18,668 nucleotides of DNA from Nonomuraea sp. (GCA_013362835.1 JABFVJ010000400.1:1-18668), one strand, 5' to 3'; positions 1 to 8,823 are shown, numbered from the stretch's first letter. Numbers and translations are program-made. Notes: generated by a model not told the origin, from the letters alone.

Positions 1-2
1 GC

Positions 3-1688
3 CAGACGTTGCGCGCGGTCGTCGCCTGGAGCTGGGAGCTGCTGACCGAGCCCGAGCGGGCCATGGCCATGCGCCTGACCGTCTTCTCCGGCGGCGCCAC
101 GGCGTCGGCCGCTGCGGCCGTCTGCGGGCTGCCCGAGCACCTGCTCGACTCGCTCGCGGACAAGTCGCTGCTGGAGGTGGCGGGCGGCCGGTACCGGATG
201 CTGGAGACGATCCGGGCGTTCTGCGCGGACCGGCTCGGCGACGAGGCCGCGCGGTTCAGGCGGGCGCACGCCGCGTACTTCCTCGGCCTGGCCGAGGAGG
301 CCGACCCGCGGCTGCGGGGCGGCGAGCAGCTGGTGTGGCTGGCCAGGCTGGCGGCCGAGCACGACAACCTGCAGGCGGCGCTGCGCTGGGCGGTGGAGTG
401 CGGCGAGGTGACGTTCGGGATGCGGCTGCTGGCCGCGCAGACGTTCGCCCTGTGGATGCGCGGCATGCGCACGGCGACGGCCAAGGCGGCCGCGGCCCTG
501 CTGCGCGCCGCCGGGCCGCGGCCCGATCCGGCGCTCGGCGACGCCTACCTGCTGACCCTGCTGGCCGCGACGGGCGAGGACAGCGAGCTGCGGGCGCGGT
601 ACATCGACCGGGCCGGAACGATGATCACGACAGACGGCCTGCGTCACCCGATCGTCACGTGCCTGTGGCCGATGATCACCTCCGGGTCGGCCGACCCCGC
701 GCTCACGGTCGAGCTGATCACGCGCGGCGCCCGCAGCGCGGACCCCTGGGAACGGGCCGCGACCCGGCTGATCTGGGCCTATCCCCGGATGGCCGCGGGC
801 GAGTTCACCCTCGCGGAGGAGGATCTGACGGCCGCGTTCGAGGGGTTCCGCGCGCTCGGCGAACGCTGGGGCGCGACCATGGCCCTCGACGCGCTGGCCT
901 GGCTGGCCGGCACGTACGGCGACGAGGCCACCGCCCTGGCCAGGACCGAGGAGGCGCTCGCCATGGCCGCCCGGCTCGGCTCGGACGAGGACCTGGCCGA
1001 TCTCTACTGCAACCGGGGCGACTACCGCATCCGGCACGACCTGGCCGGCGCGCGGGCCGACTACGAGCGGGCGTACGAGCTGGCGGGGCGTACGGGCGGC
1101 CCGATGCTGGCGATCGCGCTGCGCGGACTCGGCGACGTCGCGTCCCGCGAGGGCGACCGGACCCGCGCCGGAGACCTGTACGAGCACGCGCTGCGCCGAT
1201 CCGGCGCCCCATGGGTGAAGACCTCCGGGAACATGGCCAGGCTCCTGGTGGGGCTGGGACGGCTGGCCGAGGCCGACGGCGACCGCGCCGGGGCGCGCGA
1301 CTTCTACCTGCGGGCGATCGAGGCCGCGGTGTCGTCGGGCGCGCTGTCGGAGAGCGCGCGGGCGATCGAGGCGCTGGCCGTGCCGGCCTTCGACGACGAC
1401 CCCGAGCTGGCGGCCACGCTGCTCGGGGCCGCCGTCGCGATCCGCGGCGTCACCCGGCCCGGTGACGAGGAGGTCGACCGGCTGTCGGAGCGGGCGCGCG
1501 AGGCGCTCGGCGAGGACGCCTTCGCGCGGGCCCGCCGCGCGGGCGCGCGACTCGGCCACCGGGAGGCCCTGATGCTGGCGGGCCTCCCCGAAGAGGTGAT
1601 CGACCGCTCCCCCCTGCGCTCCATCGACGACTTCCCCCTGAACGAACCGCCCGGTTCCCCCTGGACGAACCCGCCCCGGCTCCCCTGA
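3..1688 (+). CDS. AfsR/SARP-like ATPase regulator, C-terminal part (5' end outside window)
   Basis: The reading frame is open from the window edge, so the true start lies upstream; the TTG at 9 is not a credible start. The visible part begins with the winged-helix segment that follows the NB-ARC/AAA ATPase in large actinomycete regulators: a TLRAVVAWSWELL stretch, LTVFSGG, then YRMLETIRAFCADRL at about residues 63-77. The rest, about residues 100-520, is Ala/Leu/Arg-rich helical repeat sequence with TPR-like pairs (for example around DLADLYCNRGDYRIRHDLAG). By family knowledge such proteins are cytoplasmic transcription activators with an N-terminal DNA-binding or BTAD region, ATPase and TPR sensor. 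The DNA-binding end is not visible, so a LuxR-type or SARP-type N-terminus cannot be decided. The gene ends with TGA at 1686-1688 and converges on metG. Confidence 0.8.
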   Translation, partial: QTLRAVVAWSWELLTEPERAMAMRLTVFSGGATASAAAAVCGLPEHLLDSLADKSLLEVAGGRYRMLETIRAFCADRLGDEAARFRRAHAAYFLGLAEEADPRLRGGEQLVWLARLAAEHDNLQAALRWAVECGEVTFGMRLLAAQTFALWMRGMRTATAKAAAALLRAAGPRPDPALGDAYLLTLLAATGEDSELRARYIDRAGTMITTDGLRHPIVTCLWPMITSGSADPALTVELITRGARSADPWERAATRLIWAYPRMAAGEFTLAEEDLTAAFEGFRALGERWGATMALDALAWLAGTYGDEATALARTEEALAMAARLGSDEDLADLYCNRGDYRIRHDLAGARADYERAYELAGRTGGPMLAIALRGLGDVASREGDRTRAGDLYEHALRRSGAPWVKTSGNMARLLVGLGRLAEADGDRAGARDFYLRAIEAAVSSGALSESARAIEALAVPAFDDDPELAATLLGAAVAIRGVTRPGDEEVDRLSERAREALGEDAFARARRAGARLGHREALMLAGLPEEVIDRSPLRSIDDFPLNEPPGSPWTNPPRLP

Positions 1689-1703
1689 GCGCGTCGGTGA
1701 GCG

Positions 1704-1723
1704 GCCGGTGAGCGGGCACCGGC
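1704..1723. terminator. Terminator-like hairpin between convergent genes
   Basis: GCCGGTG (1704-1710) and CACCGGC (1717-1723) form a perfect 7-bp stem with a 6-nt loop. It lies in the 68-bp gap between the convergent regulator gene (ends 1688) and metG (ends 1757). There is no T-tract, as is common for actinomycete terminators, so it could serve both directions. The function is inferred from position. Confidence 0.45.
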
Positions 1724-1756
1724 ACGCCTCCGCCATCACGCTCAAGGACTACGGGC

Positions 1757-3538
1757 TCAGTCGGCCAGCCGGGCGAGCTCCTCGTCGACGACCTTCTGGT
1801 CGAGCTTCTTGAACAGCGGCACGGGCGGCGCGAGCGGGGTGCCCGGCTTGATCGGCCGGTGCTCCCAGCGGGCCGCGCCGTCGTACTCGCCGGTGATCAC
1901 GGGGTACGGCTTGCCGCCGTCCTCGTCGACCTCGCGGATCTCCGGCATGCCCGACCAGACGCCCTCGCCGCCGAGCATCGCGAAGACCTTGTTGGACGAG
2001 CCGGGCAGGAATGGCGTGAGCATCGTCTTGGCGTCGTCGACGACCTGGAGGGCGACGTGGAGGATGGCCTTCTGCCGCTCCGGGTCGTCCTTGAGCTTCC
2101 ACGGCTCCTGCTCGGCGAGGTATTTGTTGGCCTCGCGGACCACGTCGAACGCCTCGGTGATCGCGTTCTTGAAGCGCGACCTGTTGAGCTCGGCGCCCAC
2201 CGGGGCGAAGGCGTTGCGCGAACGCTCCAGCATGACCCGGTCGGCGTCGGTGAGGTCGCCCGCCTCGGGCACCACGCCGAAGTTCTTGGAGGCCATGGAG
2301 ATCGACCGGTTGACCAGGTTTCCCCAGGCCGCGACGAGCTCGCCGTTGTTGCGGTTGACGAACTCCTGCCAGGTGAAATCGGTGTCCTGATTCTCCGGGC
2401 CGGCCACCGAGATGTAGTAGCGCAGGGCGTCGGCGTCGTAACGCGCCAGGAAGTCGCGCACGTAAATTACTATTTGCCGCGACGAGGAGAACTTCTTGCC
2501 CTCCATCGTCAGGAACTCGCTGGAGACCACCTCCGACGGCACGTCGAGCGCGCCGAGGGAGCCGGCCGAGCCGCCGCGGGCGCCGATGCCGCTGTAGCCG
2601 AACAACATCGCCGGCCAGATCTCGGCGTGGAAGACGATGTTGTCCTTGCCCATGAAGTAGTAGCCGCGGGCGTCGGGGTTCTGCCACCACTGGCGCCACG
2701 CGTCGGGGTCGCCCGAGCGCCTGGCCCACTCGATGGAGGCCGACAGGTAGCCGATGACCGCGTCGAACCACACGTAGAGGCGCTTGTTGGGCTGGTCGCG
2801 CCACCCCTCCAGCGGGATCGGCACGCCCCAGTCGAGGTCGCGGCTGATCGCGCGGGGCTGGAGGTCGCCGAGCAGGTTGAGGGCGAACTTCAGCACGTTG
2901 GGCCGCCACTCGCCCTGCTTGGACTGCAGGTAGGAGCCCAGCACCTCGGCGAAGGCGGGCAGGTCGAGCATGAAGTGCTCGGTCTCGGTGAAGACGGGGG
3001 TCTCACCGTTGATGCGGCTCTTGGGGTTGATGAGCTGGATCGGGTCGAGCTGGTTGCCGCAGTTGTCGCACTGGTCGCCGCGCGCGCCGTCGTAGCCGCA
3101 GATGGGGCAGGTGCCCTCGATGTAGCGGTCGGGCAGCGTACGGCCGGTGGACGGCGAGATCGCGCCCATCGTCGTCTTCGGGAAGATGTAGCCGTTGTTG
3201 TAGAGACCCTTGAAGATCTCCTGCGTGACGGCGTAGTGGTTGTTGGTCGTCGTGCGGGTGAACAGGTCGTAGGAGAGCCCGAGCCCGGTCAGGTCTTCGG
3301 CGATCACCCGGTTGTAGCGGTCGGCGAGCTCGCGGGCGCTCACGCCCTCCTTGTCGGCCTGCACCTGGATGGGAGTGCCGTGCTCGTCGGTGCCCGAGAC
3401 CATCAGCACCTTGTTGCCCGCCATCCGCTGGTAGCGGCTGAAGACGTCGGACGGCACGCCGAAACCCGAGACGTGCCCGATGTGGCGGGGGCCGTTAGCG
3501 TACGGCCACGCGACGGCGGTCAAGATGTGCTGGGACAT
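1757..3538 (-). CDS. metG: Methionyl-tRNA synthetase (class I)
   Basis: Charges tRNA-Met with methionine in the cytoplasm; essential for initiation and elongation. The 593-residue protein has the class I signature HIGH at residues 19-22, a zinc knuckle with four cysteines (C144, C147, C157, C160), and a KMSKS-equivalent KFSSS at 349-353. Conserved VSGTDEHG lies at 48-55 and the anticodon-binding helical domain follows about residue 400. No C-terminal EMAP-type tRNA-binding domain is present. The ATG at 3538 has no clear Shine-Dalgarno but has TAGGCT six bases upstream, suggesting a leaderless transcript. The glycosyltransferase gene upstream ends 52 bp away on the same strand, so read-through is also possible. 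A very AT-rich run of codons follows the KFSSS motif (residues 355-359, codons CAA ATA GTA ATT TAC). Confidence 0.97.
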   Translation of the reverse strand: MSQHILTAVAWPYANGPRHIGHVSGFGVPSDVFSRYQRMAGNKVLMVSGTDEHGTPIQVQADKEGVSARELADRYNRVIAEDLTGLGLSYDLFTRTTTNNHYAVTQEIFKGLYNNGYIFPKTTMGAISPSTGRTLPDRYIEGTCPICGYDGARGDQCDNCGNQLDPIQLINPKSRINGETPVFTETEHFMLDLPAFAEVLGSYLQSKQGEWRPNVLKFALNLLGDLQPRAISRDLDWGVPIPLEGWRDQPNKRLYVWFDAVIGYLSASIEWARRSGDPDAWRQWWQNPDARGYYFMGKDNIVFHAEIWPAMLFGYSGIGARGGSAGSLGALDVPSEVVSSEFLTMEGKKFSSSRQIVIYVRDFLARYDADALRYYISVAGPENQDTDFTWQEFVNRNNGELVAAWGNLVNRSISMASKNFGVVPEAGDLTDADRVMLERSRNAFAPVGAELNRSRFKNAITEAFDVVREANKYLAEQEPWKLKDDPERQKAILHVALQVVDDAKTMLTPFLPGSSNKVFAMLGGEGVWSGMPEIREVDEDGGKPYPVITGEYDGAARWEHRPIKPGTPLAPPVPLFKKLDQKVVDEELARLAD

Positions 3539-3544
3539 GGTCTA

Positions 3545-3550
3545 AGCCTA
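3545..3550 (-). promoter_or_regulatory. Putative -10 box of metG, leaderless type
   Basis: On the minus strand TAGGCT ends six bases before the metG ATG (3538), which would place the transcription start at or next to the A of the start codon. No convincing -35 at 16-18 bp was seen; a TTGGCC lies 21 bp upstream. Confidence 0.45.
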
Positions 3551-3590
3551 CGGGGCTCGGCCGCGCTCCTCGGCCAAACCCCCCAACCCG

Positions 3591-4811
3591 TCAGCGCTTG
3601 GAGTCTTCGAGTGACACCGCGGCGGCCGCCTCCTCCGCGGCCTTGGCGGCCACGTCGATGGAGCTCTCCTTGGTGCGGCGGATGCCGAGGATGCTGATGA
3701 ACAGCGAGGCGAAGATCGTCTGGAAACTCATGACGAGCGCCGTCGCGGCCGGGACGACCATGCGCAGCGACTCGCGCGGGTCGAGCGCGCCGAAGCTGCG
3801 GACCTGCCAGTGGACCAGGGACATCACCAGGCCGACCAGACCGGCGAGCGCCAGCAGGCCGCCGACCACGAGGCCCTTCTCCAGCGTCACGATGTCGATG
3901 ATCTTCCGGATGCGCGGCGACTCGGGCAGGAAGCCCTCCTCGGCCGCGTAGACCTTCGTGAACAGCGCGAACAGCGCCGCCTGGAAGCCGATCACCACCA
4001 GCGCGGACGACCCGACCAGGGTGTCGACGTCGAAGGCGAGCTCACCGATCTCGACCGGGCCGAACGTCAGCGCGGTGCCGGCGACCAGGCCGAGGATCAT
4101 CAGGAAGACGCCGGGGTAGAAGAACAGCCACTTGGGGCTGTAGAGCAGCAGGAAGCGCAGGTGGCGCCAGCCGTCGCGCCAGGAGCGCAGGTGGGGCGGG
4201 CGGGAACGGCCGTCGGGCGAGAGCGTGGTCGCCACCTCGCGCACGTCGAGGCCGGACAGCGTGGAGCGCACCACCATCTCCGAGGCGAACTCCATGCCGC
4301 CGGTCTGGAGCTGGAGCTTCAGGATCGAGTCGCGCCGGAAACCGCGCAGGCCGCAGTGGAAGTCGCCGATGGCCGAGGGGAAGAACAGCCGGCCGACGAA
4401 CGACAGCACCGGGTTGCCCAGGTAGCGGTGGAGCGGGGGCATCGCGCCGGGGGCGATGCCGCCCTTGAAGCGGTTGCCCATCACGAGGTCGGCGCCGTCG
4501 CGGAGCTGCTCGACGAACGGGAGCAACGAGGTGAAGTCGTAGGAGTCGTCGGCGTCGCCCATGATGACGTATTTGCCGCGGGCCGCGCGGATGCCGCCCA
4601 TCAAGGCGTTGCCGTAGCCCTTCTCGTCGACGTGGACGACACGGGCGCCGGCATCACGAGCGAGCTGCTGCGAGCCGTCCGTGCTGCCGTTGTCGGCGAT
4701 CAGGACCTCCCCTTCGATTCCGTGCTCCTCCATGCACGCCAGCGCCTTGCGCACACAGACTTCCACGGTCTCCGCCTCGTTGAGGCAGGGCATGACCACC
4801 GTCAGTTCCAC
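3591..4811 (-). CDS. Family 2 glycosyltransferase with C-terminal membrane segments (polyprenyl-phosphate sugar synthase-like)
   Basis: The 406-residue protein starts with a GT-A catalytic domain: MPCLNEAETV at 7-16, NGSTDGS at 41-47, GDADDSYDF around 85-93 with a D-A-D metal-binding motif (D86, D88), and HCGLRGFRR later. About four hydrophobic segments follow residue 230. This resembles bacterial dolichyl-phosphate-glucose/mannose synthase-like enzymes, which put a sugar from a nucleotide donor onto a polyprenyl phosphate at the inner membrane face. The sugar cannot be read from sequence. The start is GTG at 4811 with AAGGG about 9 bases upstream as ribosome binding site. The gene is divergent from a GT-C glycosyltransferase (4912), and two protein mannosyltransferases lie nearby, so supplying lipid-linked sugar to such enzymes is a plausible role (inference). 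Confidence 0.85.
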   Translation of the reverse strand: MELTVVMPCLNEAETVEVCVRKALACMEEHGIEGEVLIADNGSTDGSQQLARDAGARVVHVDEKGYGNALMGGIRAARGKYVIMGDADDSYDFTSLLPFVEQLRDGADLVMGNRFKGGIAPGAMPPLHRYLGNPVLSFVGRLFFPSAIGDFHCGLRGFRRDSILKLQLQTGGMEFASEMVVRSTLSGLDVREVATTLSPDGRSRPPHLRSWRDGWRHLRFLLLYSPKWLFFYPGVFLMILGLVAGTALTFGPVEIGELAFDVDTLVGSSALVVIGFQAALFALFTKVYAAEEGFLPESPRIRKIIDIVTLEKGLVVGGLLALAGLVGLVMSLVHWQVRSFGALDPRESLRMVVPAATALVMSFQTIFASLFISILGIRRTKESSIDVAAKAAEEAAAAVSLEDSKR

Positions 4812-4898
4812 GTCTCAACCCTTCAGTGTTAAGGCTCTTCCAGTGAACCATCATGCCCTGTGCCCGGCGTGCTCGGGTCAAGACCCAAAAACGACTGG

Positions 4899-4904
4899 CA
4901 TTCT
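4899..4904 (+). promoter_or_regulatory. Putative -10 box of the GT-C gene, leaderless type
   Basis: CATTCT ends seven bases before the ATG at 4912; no Shine-Dalgarno is visible. It is weak on its own, but the same CATTCT-N7-ATG arrangement precedes the WYL regulator at 15793 and similar boxes precede other genes in the window. Confidence 0.3.
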
Positions 4905-4911
4905 TTACAGC

Positions 4912-6459
4912 ATGGTGAGCGTCGCGGAGATTACCCCTGTGGACCACTCCGCCCCTGGCCGGGCAGCTCGCGCGCTGTCCCTTCTGCGCCGTCATCGGGT
5001 GTTCGCCGCGGCCTTCGGCCTCGGGGCCCTGCTGCGGCTCGTCACCATGCTCGGATACGGCCCGGCGATGTGGTTCAACGACTCCTACGAGTACGTCAAC
5101 GTGTCGTTGCACCCGAGGCCCCACCCGATCAGGCCCGACGGCTACAGCTTCTGGCTGATGCTGCTCAAGCCGTTCCACAGCTTCACGCTGGCCATGTTCA
5201 CCCAGCACCTGATGGGCCTGGCCGCCGCGGCGCTCATCTACGCCCTGCTGCGCTGCAAGTTCGCGCTGCCCAAGTGGGGGGCGACGCTGGCGGCGGCGCC
5301 GGTGCTGTTCGACGCGTACCAGATCCAGCTCGAACAGATGGTGATGTCCGACACGCTGTTCACGCTGCTGGTCGTGAGCGTGATCACGCTGGTGCTGTGG
5401 AAGCGGCGGTTGTCGTGGAAGGCCGGGATCGTGGTCGGGCTGCTGCTCGCGATGACCTGGCTGACGCGGTCGATCGGGCTGCCGATCCTCGGGCTCGTGG
5501 TGCTCTACCTGCTCGTCAGGCGCACGGGGTGGCGCACGATCGTGGCCGTGATCGCCGCGTGCGCGGTCCCGGTGCTCAGCTACATGGGCTGGTTTTCCAC
5601 AAATTATGGAAAATTCGCCATGACCAACAGCGACGGGCTGATCCTCTACATGCGCACGGCGATCTTCGCCGACTGCGGCAAGATGAAGATCGACAAGTAC
5701 AAGGAGGTCCAGCTCCTCCTGCTGTGCATCAACGACCCGGTCAACCAGCGCAAGGACTACGCCCAGTGGTACCTGTGGGGCCAGGGCAACGGCGACGGCA
5801 CCGGCACCGGCGAGGTGCTCCACCGGTGGGGCATCAACAAGAAGTTCAGCGAGATCACCAACGACGCGGCCAGCGCGTTCGCCACGCGGGCGATCCTGTC
5901 GCAGCCGGGCGACTACCTGAAGGTGGTCGCGCGTGACTTCTTCCGGTCCTTCCACTGGGGGCGGCCGCGGTTCCCGGACGAGTCGACGTACAACATGTAC
6001 CAGTTCAAGCCCTATTACGAGGTCGATGACACCGGTCAGCCGAAGCGGCTGCCGAAGTGGTCGTCGTTCGGGGGCGGCCGCACCGACACCGACGCGTTCA
6101 GCTACGAGCAGGGGCCGCCGGAGACGAAGATCGTCCATCCGTGGGCGGACATCATGAGCGGCTACCAGAAGGTCTTCTACCTGCGCTGCATCATGCTCGG
6201 CGGCATCATGCTGATCGGCCTGTACGGCATCGCCGTGCGCTGGCGCAGGTTCGGCGGCGCGGTCGCGCTGCCCTGGCTGGGCGCGTTCGGGCTGCTGCTC
6301 GCCCCGGCGGCGACCGCCGAGTTCGACTACCGCTACGTGCTCCCGGCCGTGCCGCTGGCCTGCGTCGCGGCGGCCATCACGCTGCGCAAGGGCGTCACTT
6401 GGGGGCGGCGGTCACCCAAGAACGCATCAGCATCCGAGCCCACCACTGTGCCTGCGTGA
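4912..6459 (+). CDS. GT-C family integral membrane glycosyltransferase
   Basis: The 515-residue protein has many hydrophobic segments (about 10-12), including one near residue 30, several between 100 and 220, and three near the C-terminus. The first external loop carries acidic residues in a WFNDSYEYV stretch, as in GT-C enzymes that use polyprenyl-phosphate sugars (GT39/GT83-like, arabinofuranosyltransferase-like). A large extracytoplasmic loop lies roughly at residues 235-420. Acceptor and donor are unknown. The start was placed at ATG 4912 because the frame upstream runs antisense through the divergent GT2 gene and is not coding-like; GTG at 4915 is an alternative. The 3' end overlaps the convergent mannosyltransferase gene by 65 bp (6395-6459). 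Odd feature: codons TTT TCC ACA AAT TAT GGA AAA form an AT-rich island at residues 228-234. Confidence 0.85.
   Translation: MVSVAEITPVDHSAPGRAARALSLLRRHRVFAAAFGLGALLRLVTMLGYGPAMWFNDSYEYVNVSLHPRPHPIRPDGYSFWLMLLKPFHSFTLAMFTQHLMGLAAAALIYALLRCKFALPKWGATLAAAPVLFDAYQIQLEQMVMSDTLFTLLVVSVITLVLWKRRLSWKAGIVVGLLLAMTWLTRSIGLPILGLVVLYLLVRRTGWRTIVAVIAACAVPVLSYMGWFSTNYGKFAMTNSDGLILYMRTAIFADCGKMKIDKYKEVQLLLLCINDPVNQRKDYAQWYLWGQGNGDGTGTGEVLHRWGINKKFSEITNDAASAFATRAILSQPGDYLKVVARDFFRSFHWGRPRFPDESTYNMYQFKPYYEVDDTGQPKRLPKWSSFGGGRTDTDAFSYEQGPPETKIVHPWADIMSGYQKVFYLRCIMLGGIMLIGLYGIAVRWRRFGGAVALPWLGAFGLLLAPAATAEFDYRYVLPAVPLACVAAAITLRKGVTWGRRSPKNASASEPTTVPA
5593..5613. repeat. AT-rich hairpin inside the GT-C gene
   Basis: TTTTCCA (5593-5599) and TGGAAAA (5607-5613) are perfect 7-bp inverted arms with a 7-nt AT-rich loop, inside coding sequence of otherwise very high GC. 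It may be chance, a translation-pausing codon cluster, or a regulatory or scar sequence. Confidence 0.5.
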
Positions 6460-7972
6460 TCGTCTCGGCGGTGAGCACCGGCTGCAGCCACCAGAAGTCG
6501 ATCAGCACGACCAGCGCGAGCGCCCCCACGGCTGCGGCCCCGGCCGCCCGTCTGGCCGCCGGCGCGTCGGCCCTGCCCAGCGCGAGCCCGGCCATCAGCA
6601 CGATCGCCAGCACCATGAACGGCACGACGGGGATCATGTAGAACAGGTACATCGTGCGGTGGTCGGCGATGGCGTAGTAGAACCAGGGCAGCCAGCCCAC
6701 GGCGTAGGCGAGCAGCACCGCGCCGGCCCGCCAGTCGCGGCGCCTGACGTACAGGACGACGGTCCCGAGCAGCGCGAGGACGGCCGCGTACCAGAGGGCG
6801 GGGGTGCCGACGCCGAGCACGGCCTGCGCGCACGAGGCGGCCCCGCAGGACGACGGCGGCAGGTCCGAGGGGTAGTGGAACGAGACCGGGCGGAAGAGCA
6901 GCGGCCAGGTCCAGGGGTCGGACATGTACGGGTGGTAGTCGTGCACGCCGCTGTGGAAGGTGAAGACCTGCCACTGGTACTGGACCCAGGAGCGGGCGGA
7001 GTCGAAGAGGAAGAAGAAGGGGCCGGAGGAGGTGGCCTGGTCCCAGTTGCGTCCGTAGCCGTTGGCGGAGGTGAACCAGCCGGTCCAGGTGGCCATGTAG
7101 GTGACGAAGGGGACGACGGTGAAGGAGAGGGCGGCGTGGGGGAGGTCTTTGTTGAGGGCGCCGGCGTAGGGGTGTTTGAGGCCGATGGCGCGGCGGGCGC
7201 CGAAGTCCCAGAGCACGGACATGATGGCGAAGGCGACCGCGAAGGCGAGTCCTGACCATTTGACCGACATGGCCAGGGCCAGGCAGACCCCGGCCGCGAT
7301 CCGCCACGGCCGCGCGCCCAGCCATGGCCCATGAGGCGAGCTCCCGCGCCAGGCGGCCAGCCGTTCGCGCGCCCGGTCGCGGTCGACCACCAGGCACGCG
7401 AACCCGGCCAGGACCCAGAACATCAGGAAGATGTCCAGCAGCGCCGTGCGCGACAGGACCAGGTGCAGGCCGTCGAGCGCGAGCAGCAGCCCGGCCAGGC
7501 AGCCGAGCAGCGTGGAACGGGTCATCCGCCGCGCCACCCGGGCGAGGATGAGGATCGACAGCGTGCCGGCCAGCGCGGCGGCGAAGCGCCAGCCGAACGG
7601 GTTCATCCCGAACAGCCACTCCCCCGAGGCGATCAGCCACTTGCCGAACGGCGGGTGGGCCACGAACGCGCCGCAGTCGGCCGGCTCGGCGCACTGCTTG
7701 AAGATGTCCAGGTTCCCGGCGATGAGGCGCCGGTCGGCGATGGGGTTCTTGGCGTCGCCCAGCATGTAGCGCTCGACGCCGTACCGCAGGAGGGCGTAGG
7801 CGTCCTTGACGTAGAAGGTCTCGTCGAAGACGACGGCCTTGGGCTCGCCGAGCCTGACGAAGCGCAGCAGGCCGCCGAACACGGCGACCAGGAGGGGGCC
7901 GACCCAGCCTAAGAGCGGCGGCCCCTGGAACGGCGGGACCAGCCGCCGTGCTGAATCCCCCATGTTGATCAC
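6395..7972 (-). CDS. Protein O-mannosyltransferase paralogue (copy A)
   Basis: Transfers mannose from polyprenyl-phosphate mannose to Ser/Thr of proteins during export (GT39/PMT family). The 525-residue membrane protein has the catalytic DE pair in the first loop (D50-E51 in VVFDETFYVKDAY), conserved HPPFGKW, RRMTRSTLLGC and ALDGLH, and a C-terminal PMT membrane domain. Residues 220-337 are encoded by DNA identical to copy B (8891-10522). The GTG start at 7972 overlaps the rsmI stop codon (GTGA), so the two are probably translationally coupled. An ATG at 7963 preceded by AGGGTG is an equally good start. The 3' end overlaps the convergent GT-C gene by 65 bp. It is probably the derived paralogue, because pmt divergent from rsmI is the arrangement known in mycobacteria. 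Confidence 0.92.
   Translation of the reverse strand: MINMGDSARRLVPPFQGPPLLGWVGPLLVAVFGGLLRFVRLGEPKAVVFDETFYVKDAYALLRYGVERYMLGDAKNPIADRRLIAGNLDIFKQCAEPADCGAFVAHPPFGKWLIASGEWLFGMNPFGWRFAAALAGTLSILILARVARRMTRSTLLGCLAGLLLALDGLHLVLSRTALLDIFLMFWVLAGFACLVVDRDRARERLAAWRGSSPHGPWLGARPWRIAAGVCLALAMSVKWSGLAFAVAFAIMSVLWDFGARRAIGLKHPYAGALNKDLPHAALSFTVVPFVTYMATWTGWFTSANGYGRNWDQATSSGPFFFLFDSARSWVQYQWQVFTFHSGVHDYHPYMSDPWTWPLLFRPVSFHYPSDLPPSSCGAASCAQAVLGVGTPALWYAAVLALLGTVVLYVRRRDWRAGAVLLAYAVGWLPWFYYAIADHRTMYLFYMIPVVPFMVLAIVLMAGLALGRADAPAARRAAGAAAVGALALVVLIDFWWLQPVLTAETITQAQWWARMLMRSWVTAAPK
6962..7315 (-). repeat. 354-bp perfect inverted repeat, copy in mannosyltransferase A
   Basis: The reverse complement of this interval matches 9605-9958 at every base by direct line-by-line comparison. 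The match stops at 6961 (A versus T on the coding strand) and at 7316 (C versus G). It covers 118 codons in the same frame of both genes. Flanking sequence of the two genes is clearly diverged: about 21 differences in the 180 bp that begin at 9351 in copy B, and more beyond the 3' side. Confidence 0.95.
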
Positions 7973-8811
7973 CCTATGCGCTTGTGCACCAGGTCATAAA
8001 GCTCCCGTCTCGGCACTCCCGCGCCCTTGGCCACGTCGGCGATGGCGGTCCTGCGCTGCTCGCCCTCGGCGACCCGGCGGTCGACCTCGGCGACCAGCTC
8101 GTCCATGTCGGGCTCGCCCGCCCCGGGCACGCGGCCCGCGACGACGACGGTGATCTCGCCCTTGACGCCGCCCGCCGCCCACTCGGCCAGCTCGCCGAGA
8201 CCGCCGCGGCGCACCTCCTCGTACGTCTTCGTCAGCTCGCGGCACACGGCGGCGGGCCGGTCGGGGCCGAACGCCTCGGCCATGGCCCCCAGCGAGTCGG
8301 CCAGCCGGTGGGGCGCCTCGAAGAAGACCATCGTGCGCTCCTCGGCCGCGAGCGCCGACAGCCGGCGGGCCCGGTCGCCGGGCTTGCGCGGGGGGAAACC
8401 CTCGAAGCAGAAGCGGTCGCTCGCGAGGCCCGACACGGCGAGGGCCGTGGTGACGGCGCTCGGTCCCGGCAGCGCGGTGACCGTGATGCCCGACTCGACC
8501 GCCAGAGACGTCAAGCGGTAGCCGGGGTCGGACACCCCGGGCATCCCGGCGTCGGTGATCACCACGACCGTACGGCCCTGTTTGAGCGCCTCGACGAGCT
8601 CCTGGGCGCGGCCGGCCTCGTTCTGGTCGTAGTAGGAGACCACCCGGCCGGTGATCTCCACGCCCAGCTCGTTCGCCAGCCTGCGCAGCCGTCTGGTGTC
8701 CTCGGCGGCCACCACGTCGGCGCCCGCGAGCACCTCGCGCAGCCGGGGCGAGACGTCGCCTGCCTGGCCTATGGGCGCTCCGGCCAGCACCAACCTGCCT
8801 TCTTCTGTCAC
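7969..8811 (-). CDS. rsmI: 16S rRNA (cytidine1402-2'-O)-methyltransferase
   Basis: Methylates the ribose of C1402 in the decoding centre of 16S rRNA using S-adenosylmethionine. The protein has the tetrapyrrole-methylase fold and typical motifs near its N-terminus: LVLAGAPIGQAGDVSPR, AAEDTRRL, then VVITDAGMPGVSDPG, TALPGPSAV and FEGFPPRKPGDR, with ELTKTYEEV further on. With the GTG at 8811 the length is 280 residues, normal for the family; an ATG at 8832 would add seven residues (MPCHNGQ) not expected in the family. CACAAT lies six bases before the GTG, so the transcript may be leaderless. The stop overlaps the start of mannosyltransferase A, suggesting one operon. It is divergent from mannosyltransferase B, matching the pmt/rsmI arrangement in mycobacteria. 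Confidence 0.95.
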   Translation of the reverse strand: MTEEGRLVLAGAPIGQAGDVSPRLREVLAGADVVAAEDTRRLRRLANELGVEITGRVVSYYDQNEAGRAQELVEALKQGRTVVVITDAGMPGVSDPGYRLTSLAVESGITVTALPGPSAVTTALAVSGLASDRFCFEGFPPRKPGDRARRLSALAAEERTMVFFEAPHRLADSLGAMAEAFGPDRPAAVCRELTKTYEEVRRGGLGELAEWAAGGVKGEITVVVAGRVPGAGEPDMDELVAEVDRRVAEGEQRRTAIADVAKGAGVPRRELYDLVHKRIG

Positions 8812-8817
8812 CTGGCC

Positions 8818-8823
8818 ATTGTG
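8818..8823 (-). promoter_or_regulatory. Putative -10 box of rsmI, leaderless type
   Basis: On the minus strand CACAAT ends six bases before GTG 8811. It would drive rsmI and mannosyltransferase A. No matching -35 was recognised. Confidence 0.3.

Noticed and set aside
1859..3697. 612-codon open frame antisense to metG
   Set aside because: Shadow frame typical of high-GC DNA; metG on the other strand has full family motifs and the shadow has low-complexity Val/Ala/Gly sequence.
3810..4832. Long plus-strand frame antisense to the GT2 gene
   Set aside because: Rich in Glu/Gln/Arg with no recognisable domain; the GT2 gene explains the region.
4681..4911. N-terminal extension of the GT-C gene
   Set aside because: The extra 77 codons run antisense through the GT2 gene and the promoter gap, with non-coding-like composition.
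6659..7255. Glu/Gly-rich frame antisense to pmt A, repeated in pmt B
   Set aside because: It looks like a conserved acidic protein only because the 354-bp tract is duplicated and C-ending codons give Glu/Gly in the opposite frame.
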